A stretch of DNA of 46,113 nucleotides from an uncultured Actinomycetes bacterium. GTDB taxonomy: Bacteria; Actinomycetota; Coriobacteriia; Coriobacteriales; Atopobiaceae. Of this stretch, positions 26,381-35,796 are shown piece after piece. The stretch lies in assembly GCA_900314645.1 (NCBI GenBank), contig OMWB01000025.1:1-46113 (forward strand). The letters are read 5' to 3'. The notes beneath the pieces were generated by a model. It had not been told where the DNA came from and made no database searches. It was given only the letters and a program-made list of their open reading frames with translations. A program made the position numbers and the translations under genes. Positions within the stretch are counted from its first letter, which is position 1. The number at the start of each line of letters is the position of its first letter.

Positions 26381-27334
26381 TCACTCCTGCTCAGCATCTG
26401 TCTGCCGAAGCATCACCTTGCCCACGATTCCGGCAAAGAGCTGCTGGAAGAGCGTGCCCACGATGACTGGGAAGAGGGCACCGGCAGGAAGATAGGAGGC
26501 AGCAAGCACCGCCCCGGCAGAGATGTTGCGAATGCCGCAGTCAAACATCATGGTCACCGTGACGTCATCAGGCTGGCGGGTCGCCCGGGCAACGGATCGG
26601 CCAAACACGATGCTCGTCGCGGTCACGCAGGCAACAAAGATCGCAATCGCAACCAGCCGCGGCGTGAGGTTGAGCATGTACTGCGAGATGCCCGTCGAGT
26701 TTGTCGCGATGATGATGGGCACGAGGATGCTTGAGAGCGGCGCCATAACTGGAGAGACCCGCTCCTTGGCTCGTCCCTGGCTCAGCTGGTTGCAGGCCAC
26801 GCCCAAGATGGCGGGGACGCCCACCATATAGAGCATGTCTCCCATCATGCCCAGAACGTCCACCTCAACAGCCGCTCCACACAAGAGCTTGAGGGTCCAG
26901 GGAATAGAGAAGGGCGCAAGAATCGTTGAAATGAACATCATGGTAAGCGCCAGGGCAACGTCGCCCCCGTACATGCCAGCCCACATCACGGTGGTAGCAC
27001 CAACGGGGACGCTGGCCTCCAGCACCAGGCCCACCACGGTGTCTGGAGCGTCGCCAAAGAAGGCACCTGCCGCCAGGCACACCGCAACCGGGGCAAGAAC
27101 GTGCACCAAAAGCACCGTCAAGAACACGGGCAATGGCCGTCGCAAGGCGCCCACCAGACTCGCCACGTCATTCTTAAGCGCATTCTGGAAGGTGACGACC
27201 GCAAAGAGCGTGGGAATGATGGGCTTCAGCGGCATGAGCATCTGTGGCCACAGCACACCCACCACGATGCACAGCGGCACGATAAACACCATGTTGGCCG
27301 AGATCAGCTTGCCCAGCCGCTTCCACGCTTCCAT
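26381..27334 (-). CDS. Bile acid:sodium symporter family (BASS/SBF) transporter
   Basis: 317 residues from the ATG at 27332-27334 after GGGGAGG. It has about nine to ten membrane spans. It shows the family features LEASVPVGATTVMWAGMYGGDVALAL (the ASVPVG region, sodium-site like) and MMFDCGIRNISAGAVLA (the second conserved helix with GIRN). Bacterial members carry bile acids, pantoate or other organic anions with sodium, so the actual substrate is open. It is divergent from the suf operon. Confidence 0.8.
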   Translation of the reverse strand: MEAWKRLGKLISANMVFIVPLCIVVGVLWPQMLMPLKPIIPTLFAVVTFQNALKNDVASLVGALRRPLPVFLTVLLVHVLAPVAVCLAAGAFFGDAPDTVVGLVLEASVPVGATTVMWAGMYGGDVALALTMMFISTILAPFSIPWTLKLLCGAAVEVDVLGMMGDMLYMVGVPAILGVACNQLSQGRAKERVSPVMAPLSSILVPIIIATNSTGISQYMLNLTPRLVAIAIFVACVTATSIVFGRSVARATRQPDDVTVTMMFDCGIRNISAGAVLAASYLPAGALFPVIVGTLFQQLFAGIVGKVMLRQTDAEQE

Positions 27335-27466
27335 TGTCCTCCCCTCGGATGGAGAAATGCTACCACGCCGCTTCGGAAACGCCCCATGCAAGCGAGACTC
27401 CGCTTGGCAAACGGCCGCCCGGGGGACTGCACCCTGTGCACGTGTGGTGTGCGCCACAATCAACAA

Positions 27467-27496
27467 TTGAAATCTACACGGCTATCGGGGTAAAAT
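27467..27496 (+). promoter_or_regulatory. suf operon promoter
   Basis: TTGAAA (27467-27472), 18-bp spacer, TAAAAT (27491-27496). It is about 50 bp upstream of the sufC start and is the only good sigma-70-type promoter in the gap. Confidence 0.65.
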
Positions 27497-27553
27497 CCCG
27501 CACCGTAGCTAGGAATTACAAAGCACCACCCAGATCTACAGGAGAGAGGCATC

Positions 27554-28324
27554 ATGCCAGACACGCTGCTCAGCATCCAAGGGCTCTCGGCGGGAACCGA
27601 GGACACGCCCATTCTTCATAACATCAACCTTAGTGTCGACGCAGGCCAGACCCACGTTCTTATGGGCCCCAACGGCGCCGGCAAGTCCACCCTTGGCCAC
27701 GTCATCATGGGTGACCCGACCTTCCAGGTGACGTCTGGCTCCATCACGTTTGATGGCAACGACATCACCGAGCTCTCTCCTGACAAGCGCTCTCTGGCAG
27801 GCATCTTCCTGTCCTACCAAGCCCCCGTCGAGGTGCCGGGCGTGCCTCTGTACAGCTTCCTGCGCACCATTTGCCAGATGCGTCCCGAGCTCAAGACCAC
27901 CGCGCGTAAGTTCCGTCAGCGCGTGGCTGACATCTGCAAGCAGCTTGAGATGGACGACTCGTTCCTCACCCGCGAGCTGAACGTGGGCTTCTCTGGCGGC
28001 GAAAAGAAGAAGATCGAGATGCTGCAGCTGCTGCTCCTTCGTCCCAAGCTGGCCATCCTTGACGAGACGGACTCCGGTCTCGACGTGGACGCCCTGGCCA
28101 TCGTGAGCCGCGGCATCGAGGCCTACCGCCAAGAGTGCGACGGAGCGCTACTCATCATCACGCACAACACGCGCATCCTCGAGCGCCTCGATGTCGACCG
28201 CACTCACGTCATGGTGCGCGGTAACCTCGTGGGCGCGGGCGACGCCGCGCTTATCGATGAGATTGACGCTAACGGCTTTGGCCGTTTTGAGGCAGCCTTG
28301 GCCGCGAAGGGCGGTGCGAACTAG
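27554..28324 (+). CDS. sufC: Fe-S cluster assembly ATPase SufC
   Basis: 256 residues. The ATPase of the SufBCD scaffold. Walker A GPNGAGKST at 38-46, Q-loop YQ at 89-90, signature FSGGEKKK at 146-153, Walker B LAILDETDSGLD at about 167-178, and switch ITHNT. The ETDSGLD variant is the SufC hallmark. The ribosome-binding site AGGAGAGAGG precedes the ATG. It is the first gene of the operon; its stop overlaps the sufB start. Confidence 0.97.
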   Translation: MPDTLLSIQGLSAGTEDTPILHNINLSVDAGQTHVLMGPNGAGKSTLGHVIMGDPTFQVTSGSITFDGNDITELSPDKRSLAGIFLSYQAPVEVPGVPLYSFLRTICQMRPELKTTARKFRQRVADICKQLEMDDSFLTRELNVGFSGGEKKKIEMLQLLLLRPKLAILDETDSGLDVDALAIVSRGIEAYRQECDGALLIITHNTRILERLDVDRTHVMVRGNLVGAGDAALIDEIDANGFGRFEAALAAKGGAN

Positions 28325-29751
28325 TGAGCGAGACTCCCGAGAGGAAGCGCTCCGAGGTCGCTGACGTCGACCGCTCCCTCTATGACTTCGTGATGCCCGA
28401 GGAGGGCTACGAGCGTTACGACGACGGGCTGACGCCCGACATCGTACGCGCCATCTCTGCCAAGAAGGACGAGCCCCAGTGGATGCTTGACCTGCGCCTC
28501 AAGGCGCTGGACACCTTCCACGAGATGCGCATGGCCGACAACTGGGGTCCCGACACCTCCGGCCTCGACATGGACCACATCTCCACCTATGTGTCGCCCA
28601 AGACCAAACAGGCGCGCAACTGGGACGAGGTGCCCGAGGACATCAAGACCACCTTCGAGCGCCTCGGCATCCCCGAGGCGGAGCGCGAGAGCCTGGCGGG
28701 CGTCGGCGCTCAGTACGACTCCGAGATCGTCTACCACAACATGCGCGAGGAGGTGGCCGAGCAGGGCGTCATCTACTCGACCATCGAGGACGCGCTGCAC
28801 GATCCCAAGTGGGAGCCCGTGGTTCATCAGTACTTTGGGACGCTCATCCCCATGCGCGACCACAAGTTTGCCGCGCTGCACTATGCGGTGTGGTCGGGCG
28901 GATCGTTTGTGTACGTGCCGGAAGGCGTGAGCCTCTCCTATCCGCTCCAGAGCTACTTCCGCCTCAACGCAAGCGGCGCAGGCCAGTTCGAGCACACGCT
29001 CATCATCGTCGAGCCAGGCGCTGACCTGCACTTTATTGAGGGCTGCTCCGCTCCTAAGTACTACGAGGCCAACCTGCACGCCGGTGCGGTGGAGTTGTTC
29101 GTGAAGGACCACGCGCACCTGCGCTACTCCACCATCGAAAACTGGTCCAAGAACATGTTCAACCTCAACACCAAGCGTGCCACCGTGGGCGCTGACGCCA
29201 AGATGGAGTGGGTCTCGGGAAGCTTTGGCAGCCATGTGAGCTACCTCTACCCCACCACCATCCTCGCAGGGGCGCGCTCGAGCTGCGAGTTCACGGGCAT
29301 CACCTTCGCCGGCGCCACGCAGGACCTCGACACGGGCTGCAAGGTCATCCTGAACGGAGCGGACACCACCGCCTCCGTCGACACCAAGTCCATCTCCAAG
29401 GACGGCGGCGTCAACACGTTCCGTAGCTCGGTGGTCATTGGTCGCAAGGCAGACCGCGCCCGCGCGACCGTCAGCTGTTCGTCGCTCATGCTGGATGACA
29501 TCAGCCGCTCCGACACCATCCCCGCCATGGACGTGCGCAACGCCACGGCATCGGTAGGCCATGAGGCAACCATCGGCCGCATCAGCGACGACACCATCCT
29601 GTACCTGATGAGCCGCGGCTGCTCTGAGGCCGAGGCCCGCACCATGGTGGTCAACGGCTTCGCGAACCCGGTCAGCAAGGAGCTACCGCTTGAGTACGCC
29701 GTCGAGATGAACAACCTCATCAAGCTCGAGATGGAAGGGGCGATTGGCTAA
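28324..29751 (+). CDS. sufB: Fe-S cluster assembly scaffold SufB
   Basis: 475 residues from a GTG that overlaps the sufC stop (TAGTG). SufB carries the site of nascent cluster assembly. Characteristic stretches are WSGGSFVYVPEGV, HFIEGCSAPKYYEANLHAG, KRATVGADAKMEWVSG, FRSSVVIGRKADRA and MDVRNATASVGHEATIGRI. RGCSEAEARTMVVNGF near the C-terminus is also a SufB/D motif. The stop overlaps the sufD start (TAATGG). Confidence 0.97.
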   Translation: MSETPERKRSEVADVDRSLYDFVMPEEGYERYDDGLTPDIVRAISAKKDEPQWMLDLRLKALDTFHEMRMADNWGPDTSGLDMDHISTYVSPKTKQARNWDEVPEDIKTTFERLGIPEAERESLAGVGAQYDSEIVYHNMREEVAEQGVIYSTIEDALHDPKWEPVVHQYFGTLIPMRDHKFAALHYAVWSGGSFVYVPEGVSLSYPLQSYFRLNASGAGQFEHTLIIVEPGADLHFIEGCSAPKYYEANLHAGAVELFVKDHAHLRYSTIENWSKNMFNLNTKRATVGADAKMEWVSGSFGSHVSYLYPTTILAGARSSCEFTGITFAGATQDLDTGCKVILNGADTTASVDTKSISKDGGVNTFRSSVVIGRKADRARATVSCSSLMLDDISRSDTIPAMDVRNATASVGHEATIGRISDDTILYLMSRGCSEAEARTMVVNGFANPVSKELPLEYAVEMNNLIKLEMEGAIG

Positions 29752-30845
29752 TGGCCGCAACTAAGACGCTGGCACACGTCAACGTGCCCGCTGCGCAGAC
29801 GTGGAACTACCTGCGCATCAACGACATCTCGTTTGAGGTGCCCGTTCCCACCACCAAGGGCGAGGTGCTCGCCCGCCTGCCGCGCCTGTTTGACGCGGTG
29901 GAGACCGGCGTAGGCGCCGAGGCGGCGAGCTGGATCGTCAGCGCTTCCGGCGACTCCCGCTATGTGGAGGTCAAGGCCGGCACGCACCGCGCCGAGCCCA
30001 TCGTGATTGACATCGACGCCGCTACGGGCGACGTCCGCGATACCGGCGTGCTGGTGCGCGAGGGTGCGGAGGCAACCGTGGTAGTTGCCGCCCATGGTCA
30101 CGCTGACGAGCCTTCTACCTCGGCTTCATTGCTCCGCATCGTGGCGGAGCGCGACGCTGTGGTGCACCTCGTCGAGATCGTGGCCTTGGGCAAGGGAGCA
30201 CAGCACCTTGAGGGCGTCGGCATCGACGCAGCTGACGGGGCCCTCATCGAGGTCCGCCAGTATGCCTTGGGCGGCGACAAGGTCGCCGTCGGCATCTGCA
30301 CCAACCTCGCAGGCCGCTCCGCGCGCCTCGTCCACGACATGCGCTACATCGCCAGCGGCTCCGAGCAGCTCGACGTCAACCATCTGGCACGCCAGCGCGG
30401 CCGCAATACGCGCTCCGAGATCGTGACCTCGGGCATTTTGGCCGACTCCGCCAAGAAGACGATGCGCGAGACCATCGACCTCATCCACGGGGCCAAGGGT
30501 GCTACCGGAAACGAGATCGAGACCGTGCTGGTCACCGGCGACAACATCGTCAACAAGACGCTGCCCACCATCCTCTGCGACGAGGACGACGTGGCAGGCA
30601 ACCACGGCGCTTCAATCGGCTCGGTGAGCCCGGAGCAGCTGGGCTATCTGGCCGACCGTGGCATCTCCACCACCGAGGCCGAGGCGCTCTTCGCGCGTGC
30701 CATCTTTGATGACGCCGTTATCCATGCACCGGAAGCCATCTCACGCGCCGCGGCGCTTTCCCGCGCCGAGGAGGTCCTCGGATCCGAAATCGCTCGTGAC
30801 GTGGCCGAAGGCCTTGGACTTGTGACCGATGGGGAGGACGCATGA
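29751..30845 (+). CDS. sufD: Fe-S cluster assembly protein SufD
   Basis: 364 residues, less conserved than SufB. The N-terminal half is divergent. The C-terminal core has HDMRYIASGSEQLDVNH, SEIVTSGILADSAKKTMRE, then EDDVAGNHGASIGSVSPEQLGYLADRGIS (with the conserved NHGAS) and EAEALFARAIFDD. It partners SufB and SufC in the scaffold. The final bases overlap the sufS start (ATGA). Confidence 0.93.
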   Translation: MAATKTLAHVNVPAAQTWNYLRINDISFEVPVPTTKGEVLARLPRLFDAVETGVGAEAASWIVSASGDSRYVEVKAGTHRAEPIVIDIDAATGDVRDTGVLVREGAEATVVVAAHGHADEPSTSASLLRIVAERDAVVHLVEIVALGKGAQHLEGVGIDAADGALIEVRQYALGGDKVAVGICTNLAGRSARLVHDMRYIASGSEQLDVNHLARQRGRNTRSEIVTSGILADSAKKTMRETIDLIHGAKGATGNEIETVLVTGDNIVNKTLPTILCDEDDVAGNHGASIGSVSPEQLGYLADRGISTTEAEALFARAIFDDAVIHAPEAISRAAALSRAEEVLGSEIARDVAEGLGLVTDGEDA

Positions 30846-32113
30846 GCCTGACCGCAGAGCAGCTGGCAACCATCACCGAGAGCCCGTTCAAGCAGGACTT
30901 CCCCCTGCTTGCTCAGAACCCTGAGCTGACTTTTCTAGACAGCGCTGCCACCGCTCAGCGGCCGGCCGTAGTCTTGGATGCCGAGCGACGCTTCTACGAG
31001 ACTATGAACGCCAACCCGCTACGCGGCCTGTATCGCCTCTCCGTCGAGGCGACCGCTTCCATCGAGGAGGCACGCAAGCGCATCGCCAGCTTCATCGGAG
31101 CGCGTGACGAGAAAGGCCGCCCGCAGGCAAATCAGATCGTCTTCACGCGCAACGCCTCCGAGTCGCTCAATCTCGTGGCCCACACGCTTCCCGAGGTCGT
31201 CAACCTCGGCGCTGGTGACGAGGTCGCCATCACTATCATGGAGCATCACTCCAACCTCATCCCGTGGCAGCAGGTATGCCGTGCCACCGGCGCTACCCTC
31301 GTCTACCTGCGTCCCAACGATGACTTCGTCATCACGCAGGGCGAGATCGAGGCAAAGATCGGCCCCGCCACCAAGATCGTCTCCGTGACGCATGTGTCAA
31401 ACGTGCTGGGTGTGGAGAACCCCGTAGCCGCAATCGCCGCACGTGCCCATGCCATGGGCGCCAAGCTGGTGGTTGACGGTGCGCAGTCCGTACCCCACCT
31501 GCCAGTTGACGTGCGCGCGCTCGACTGCGACCTGCTCGCCTTCTCCGCCCACAAGCTGGGTGGCCCCATGGGCATCGGCGTGCTGTGGGGAAAGAAGGAG
31601 CTGCTCGACGCTATGCCGCCGTTCCTCACGGGCGGCGAGATGATCGACTCCGTGACCGAGACCGATGCCGTGTGGGCACCCGTTCCCGCGAAGTTCGAGG
31701 CTGGCACGCAGGATGCGGCAGGAAGCTATGCCACCGACGCGGCTATCGCGTACCTGCAGCAGTTTGGCATGGAAGCCCTCGAGGAGCGCGAGTGCCTGCT
31801 GGCAACCTACCTTACCGACTCGCTGGCGGCCCTCCCCTACATCAAGATCATCGGCCCTGCCGACGGCAGTCGCCATGTGGGCGCCGTGGCGTTCAACGTG
31901 GACGGCATCCATCCACACGATGTGGCCTCCATCTTGGACATGTCTGGCGTCTGCATCCGCGCCGGTCATCATTGCGCGCAGCCGCTGCTCGCTTGGCTGG
32001 GCGAGCTGAGCACCTGCCGCGCGAGCGTAGCCTTCTACAACGACAAGGCCGACATCGACCGTCTGGTCGCTGGCCTCGATATGGTTTGGAGCGTGTTCCA
32101 TGGCCGTCAGTAG
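30842..32113 (+). CDS. sufS: Cysteine desulfurase SufS
   Basis: 423 residues. A PLP enzyme that takes sulfur from cysteine for cluster assembly. The PLP lysine is Lys238 in AFSAHKLGGPMGIG. The reactive cysteine is Cys378 in RAGHHCAQPLL, the group II (SufS) form. ITIMEHHSNLIPW and VDGAQSVPHLPVDV are family signatures. The end overlaps the sufU gene by 14 bp in another frame. Confidence 0.97.
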   Translation: MSLTAEQLATITESPFKQDFPLLAQNPELTFLDSAATAQRPAVVLDAERRFYETMNANPLRGLYRLSVEATASIEEARKRIASFIGARDEKGRPQANQIVFTRNASESLNLVAHTLPEVVNLGAGDEVAITIMEHHSNLIPWQQVCRATGATLVYLRPNDDFVITQGEIEAKIGPATKIVSVTHVSNVLGVENPVAAIAARAHAMGAKLVVDGAQSVPHLPVDVRALDCDLLAFSAHKLGGPMGIGVLWGKKELLDAMPPFLTGGEMIDSVTETDAVWAPVPAKFEAGTQDAAGSYATDAAIAYLQQFGMEALEERECLLATYLTDSLAALPYIKIIGPADGSRHVGAVAFNVDGIHPHDVASILDMSGVCIRAGHHCAQPLLAWLGELSTCRASVAFYNDKADIDRLVAGLDMVWSVFHGRQ

Positions 32114-32555
32114 CGCCACCCCGGCAAGCCTTTACAACCCGCAGTTCATGGACCACGTGAACAACCCCGACTACAACTACCAGCTTGAGGACCCGACGCA
32201 CGTGCACGAGGGGGTGAACCCCTCCTGCGGCGACGAGCTCACCTTCTCCATCCGCATCGGCGATGACGGGACCATCGAGGAGGCCGCTTATCAAGGGCAC
32301 GGCTGCGCCATCAGCCAAGCCTCGGCAGACATGATGAGCGATCTCGTGACCGACAAGACGCCCGAGGAGGCCCTCGAGCTGTGCGACCTCTTCATGCGCA
32401 TGGTAAAGGGCGAGGTCGAGGACGAGGCCGAGCTCGACCGCCTAGAAGACGCTTCGCTCCTCAAGGACATCGCGCACATGCCCGCCCGCGTCAAGTGTGC
32501 GGAACTTGCGTGGCGCACCCTCTCCGAAATGCTTGGGACAGACGAGGAGGCTTAG
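32100..32555 (+). CDS. sufU: SufU-type sulfur acceptor for SufS
   Basis: 151 residues. Zinc-binding IscU-like protein that takes persulfide sulfur from SufS. Ligands are visible as Cys43 and Asp45 (NPSCGD), Cys69 (GHGCAIS) and Cys133 (RVKCAELAW). An acidic insert EVEDEAELDRLEDASL lies between the last two, as in SufU and not in IscU. The gene starts inside the sufS end. Confidence 0.94.
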   Translation: MAVSSATPASLYNPQFMDHVNNPDYNYQLEDPTHVHEGVNPSCGDELTFSIRIGDDGTIEEAAYQGHGCAISQASADMMSDLVTDKTPEEALELCDLFMRMVKGEVEDEAELDRLEDASLLKDIAHMPARVKCAELAWRTLSEMLGTDEEA

Positions 32556-32559
32556 GGCA

Positions 32560-32997
32560 ATGGCTGGTGGGTTGTTCTCAACGAAAGGACGTTATGCGCT
32601 GCGTGCCATGGGAGACCTGGCCACCCACGAGGGCTGGATCTCGCTGGGTGACGTGTCAGAGCGACAGCACATCTCCCGCAAGTACCTCGAGCAGGTCATT
32701 TCGCTCATGCATAAGGCGGGATACGTCGAGAGCCTGCGCGGCAAGGGAGGCGGCTATCGCCTTACACGCAAGCCCGAGGAGTACACCTTGGGAGAGATTC
32801 TGCGCGCCGCCGAGGGCTCGCTTGCGCCGGTCGCGTGCCTCGACTGCACCTCAGGCGAAATCTGCCCGCGCATGGAAGACTGCCCGACTGTGGGCATCTG
32901 GCGCGACCTCGGCAAGCTGACCTCGTCGTTTCTTGATAGCAAAACCCTCGCCGACATCCTTGTCGACGAGGATTTCAGAAACGAGCAGGGCGAGTAG
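32560..32997 (+). CDS. Rrf2 family, IscR-like Fe-S-responsive regulator
   Basis: 145 residues from the ATG at 32560, chosen because GGAGG lies upstream; it starts 4 bp after the sufU stop. The winged HTH includes LGDVSERQHISRKYLEQVISLMHKAGYV and RGKGGGYRL. The cysteines Cys96, Cys102 and Cys108 have the C-x5-C-x5-C spacing of the IscR [2Fe-2S] site; an additional Cys93 precedes them. The inferred role is feedback control of suf by sensing cluster supply. Placement at the end of the operon, not the start, means it is regulated along with its targets. Confidence 0.88.
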   Translation: MAGGLFSTKGRYALRAMGDLATHEGWISLGDVSERQHISRKYLEQVISLMHKAGYVESLRGKGGGYRLTRKPEEYTLGEILRAAEGSLAPVACLDCTSGEICPRMEDCPTVGIWRDLGKLTSSFLDSKTLADILVDEDFRNEQGE

Positions 32998-33008
32998 GCA
33001 CTACCACG

Positions 33009-33779
33009 CTATTGTGCAACGTCTCCCGAAGACGTCGTACCGCTCTCTGACAGCCCCTGATCCGTCAGGGGCTGTTCTTGTTCTGCGACCGGTTCCTCAG
33101 CAGGAGGCTCCTCCGCCGTCTCGGTTATCTCGGGGACAACGGAGGGCTGGCCGGCGTCGGCAGCAGCCTCGACGGAAGCTCCCGTCTCTGCGCTCACGTC
33201 GTCGGTAGTTGTTTCGGTCTGGGCAGCCGCTTCCTCGACGAGCTCGTCAACCTTGTTCTCGACCTTGTCGGCCACCACCGCGGCATCTTCCTTAACCTCC
33301 GATGCGGCATCTTTAGCGTCCGACGCGGCCTCCTTTGCCTCCTCCACCACGGCAACAGCCTCCCAGGTGGTGGGGCCAAGGCCAGCGCCACGCGTCGCAA
33401 AGGCAATCACCGCAGCGCTCACAAGCACCGCAGCCAGAGACACGCAGGCCGCAAAGACGGCAAGGCGCCGTGCGAATCGGCCAAGATCGTGAGTTGGGGC
33501 ATGTCTCAAGTGGGCCTCGCTCGAAATATGCTGGCCAAACGCGATGGTGGGCTCAGCCACTTCCCTAATGCGTTCAGCAGATGCCGTCAGCATGCCCTTA
33601 TACACCTGCGTAGAGACGGTAGAGATGACGGCCGCGACCATGGCGCCGATGAGCGAACCCGCGAGGCCTATCTTTGAGGTGAGGAGAAACGAGGTGGCCG
33701 CGGTAAGCGCACTTGCCGCAACGGCCGTGAACGAGAAGTCATCGAAGATGCCGTGCGGCTTATTCGACAACTGTGACAT
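33009..33779 (-). CDS. Hypothetical membrane protein with long acidic Ala/Glu-rich tail
   Basis: 256 residues from the ATG at 33777-33779 (start tentative; AGAAAGG is about 11 bases upstream, and another ATG 19 codons earlier is possible). Not recognised. It has hydrophobic segments SALTAATSFLLTSKIGLAGSL and AVISTVSTQ near the N-terminus and another about 110-135, then a long helical stretch EEAKEAASDAKDAASEVKEDAA that looks coiled-coil, then an acidic Glu/Pro/Thr-rich tail. Its 3' end contains, on the opposite strand, the terminator of the suf operon. Confidence 0.65.
   Translation of the reverse strand: MSQLSNKPHGIFDDFSFTAVAASALTAATSFLLTSKIGLAGSLIGAMVAAVISTVSTQVYKGMLTASAERIREVAEPTIAFGQHISSEAHLRHAPTHDLGRFARRLAVFAACVSLAAVLVSAAVIAFATRGAGLGPTTWEAVAVVEEAKEAASDAKDAASEVKEDAAVVADKVENKVDELVEEAAAQTETTTDDVSAETGASVEAAADAGQPSVVPEITETAEEPPAEEPVAEQEQPLTDQGLSESGTTSSGDVAQ
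33051..33084 (+). terminator. suf operon terminator inside the convergent gene's 3' coding end
   Basis: A perfect 10-bp stem cagcccctga (33051-33060) / tcaggggctg (33065-33074), loop tccg, then ttcttgttct. It is 53 bp past the regulator's stop and lies within the last 25 codons of the minus-strand gene. Confidence 0.85.
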
Positions 33780-33990
33780 ATAAATCACAACCTTTCTTCG
33801 ACGCCTTGAACCAGCACCTTTCTGCTCGCTGGCCATTTTTGAGGCGTCTCCGCTGAAGCACACGAGTATAGCCACTTATCGAAACCCGAACGTATCTCCA
33901 CGAAGATGTGACACTGCCTGCATGACCATTACACATGTCTGTTTCAAAGCCAAAAGTGTCGCCTGCGGCACGTTTGAGAGGAGCGATATC

Positions 33991-34656
33991 GTGAGCAGAG
34001 TTCGTCGCGTAATGGTGGGAGTCGCATTCGCGGCCTTGGCGTTTGCCCTAACCTGCTGCGGCAAGACTGAGACCAAGCCCGCCCAAGACGAAGAGCCAAC
34101 AGCCGTAACCGAAACGGTTCAGGAGCCCGAGGAAACCCTCGAAGAGGAAGAGCCCACAGACGTCGAGAGCGAGCCTACAGAGGACGTCGCCGCGGAGGAA
34201 GGCACTACCGAGGTTGTCCAACGCATCGGTAGCCCCGAGTATGGATACGTGTCCGTGCCTTCTACGTGGGTGAAGTTCGTGGACACCGACGGCAACACCT
34301 CTGTCCAGTACTGCGATCCGTCGGTCAGCTACATAGTCTCGCTCAATATCTTTGACCTGAGCAATGTCAGCGATGAAGAGCGCGCGAACTTTGGCGCCTA
34401 TGAGGGAGCGTCCAGCGTATGGGCAAACATCGAGGATGACGGTGGGCAGGACATCACGGGGGCAACGGTGACTTTGGCGGGCAGGGAAGCTTACCAGGTA
34501 TACGCCTACTTCCCTGATGACGGCACCTTCCTCGTGACTTGGTGCGTCGCCGATGACGCGGGCGTCGTCCACTATGTCGCCGCCGAAGGCCCCAGCGACG
34601 GCCTCATGGATCTGGTGACCCTTGTAGAGCAGTCTTACTCGTTCACCGAACAGTAA
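33991..34656 (+). CDS. Hypothetical lipoprotein
   Basis: 221 residues starting at the GTG 33991, with GAGAGGAG upstream. The start MSRVRRVMVGVAFAALAFALTCCGK is a signal peptide with a lipobox-like ALTCC. A long acidic Glu/Pro/Thr linker (about 27-75) follows, then a compact domain beginning RIGSPEYGYVSVPSTWVKF and ending LVTLVEQSYSFTEQ. This layout resembles exported PsbP-like domains, but I do not recognise the family. It is divergent from the gene at 33009. Confidence 0.7.
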   Translation: MSRVRRVMVGVAFAALAFALTCCGKTETKPAQDEEPTAVTETVQEPEETLEEEEPTDVESEPTEDVAAEEGTTEVVQRIGSPEYGYVSVPSTWVKFVDTDGNTSVQYCDPSVSYIVSLNIFDLSNVSDEERANFGAYEGASSVWANIEDDGGQDITGATVTLAGREAYQVYAYFPDDGTFLVTWCVADDAGVVHYVAAEGPSDGLMDLVTLVEQSYSFTEQ

Positions 34657-34698
34657 TGCGCCTTACACCGCAAGAATCTGCTTCTTGGCGAGTCTGCT

Positions 34699-34728
34699 TT
34701 AGCAAACTCACACTTCTCGCGGTATGAT
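34699..34728 (+). promoter_or_regulatory. Probable fba promoter
   Basis: TTAGCA (34699-34704), 18-bp spacer, TATGAT (34723-34728), about 40 bp before the aldolase start codon. Confidence 0.5.
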
Positions 34729-34768
34729 TGCCAAAGTGTTTGTCAACCAACGTATTTTGGAGGTTCAC

Positions 34769-35641
34769 ATGCTTGTTTCCGCAACCGATATGCTTAACGC
34801 TGCCGTCAAGGGCCACTACGGCATCGCAGCGTTCAACACCAACGACCTCGAGTGGACGCGCTCCATCCTGCAGGCCGCTGAGGAGCTTCAGAGCCCCGTC
34901 ATCATTCAGTGCACCGCTGGCGCCGCCAAGTGGCAGCAGGGCTTCAAGGTCGTCAAGGACGTCGTTGAGGACCTCGTTGACTACATGAACATCACCGTCC
35001 CCGTCGCCATGCACCTCGATCACGGCTCCTATGAGGACTGCTTCAAGGCCATTGACGCCGGCTTCACCTCCATCATGTATGACGGCTCCCACGAGCCCAC
35101 GTTCGAGATGAACCTCGAGCGCACCGCCGAGATCGTGAAGCTCTGCCACGGCAAGGGCATCTCCGTCGAGGCTGAGGTCGGCGGCATCGGTGGCGTCGAG
35201 GACGGCGTCGCCTCCAACGGCGAGCTCGCTGACCCCCAGGAGTGCAAGGCCATCGCCGACCTCGGCGTTGACTTCCTCGCCTGCGGCATCGGCAACATCC
35301 ACGGCCTGTATCCCGAGGATTGGGCTGGCCTCTCCATGGATCGTCTGGCCGAGATCAAGGCCCTGACCGGCGACCTCCCGCTCGTCCTTCACGGCGGCAC
35401 TGGCATCCCGACCGCCATGGTCCAGGAGGCTATTGACAACGGCATCGCCAAGATCAACGTCAACACCGACCTCCAGGTCGCCATGGCTCGCGCCACTCGC
35501 GCCTTCATCGAGTCCGGCAAGGACCTCGAGGGCAAGAACTACGACCCGCGCAAGCTCCTCAAGCCTGGCTTCGACGCCATCGTCGCTCGCGCCAAGGAGC
35601 TCATCGTCGACTTCGGTTCCGACGGCAAGGGCTGGGCATAA
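34769..35641 (+). CDS. fba: Class II fructose-bisphosphate aldolase
   Basis: 290 residues from the ATG at 34769 after TTTTGGAGG; an upstream in-frame start lacks a site. Zinc-dependent aldolase of glycolysis: splits fructose 1,6-bisphosphate to DHAP and GAP. Catalytic Asp84 and zinc His85 (HLDHGS), zinc ligands His178 (GNIHGL) and His208 (LHGGTG), and the phosphate site KINVNTD are all present. The short length places it with the FbaA/GatY-like type. Codon use is strongly biased to C-ending codons, as expected of a highly expressed gene. Its final codons and terminator are repeated downstream. Confidence 0.95.
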   Translation: MLVSATDMLNAAVKGHYGIAAFNTNDLEWTRSILQAAEELQSPVIIQCTAGAAKWQQGFKVVKDVVEDLVDYMNITVPVAMHLDHGSYEDCFKAIDAGFTSIMYDGSHEPTFEMNLERTAEIVKLCHGKGISVEAEVGGIGGVEDGVASNGELADPQECKAIADLGVDFLACGIGNIHGLYPEDWAGLSMDRLAEIKALTGDLPLVLHGGTGIPTAMVQEAIDNGIAKINVNTDLQVAMARATRAFIESGKDLEGKNYDPRKLLKPGFDAIVARAKELIVDFGSDGKGWA

Positions 35642-35680
35642 GCAATTGACGTCGACCACTAGCTGCGGTTGACATGACGG

Positions 35681-35713
35681 ACGCCCCGGGCTCGCCCCGG
35701 GGCGTCTTCCTTT
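35681..35713 (+). terminator. fba terminator, copy 1
   Basis: acgccccggg (35681-35690), loop ctcgc, cccggggcgt (35696-35705), then cttccttt. Confidence 0.85.
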
Positions 35714-35796
35714 ACCTGACCGGGGCGTCTTCCTTTACCTGAGGTCGACGGCAAGGGCTGGGCATAAGCTCATCGCTGCATAGCAGCTTAACCTCA

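Noticed and set aside
28321..29562. A 413-codon minus-strand frame opposite sufB
   Set aside because: Shadow of the sufB gene; it ends inside the sufC/sufB junction and has no motif.
34643..35659. A 338-codon minus-strand frame opposite the aldolase gene
   Set aside because: Composition shadow of a strongly codon-biased gene.
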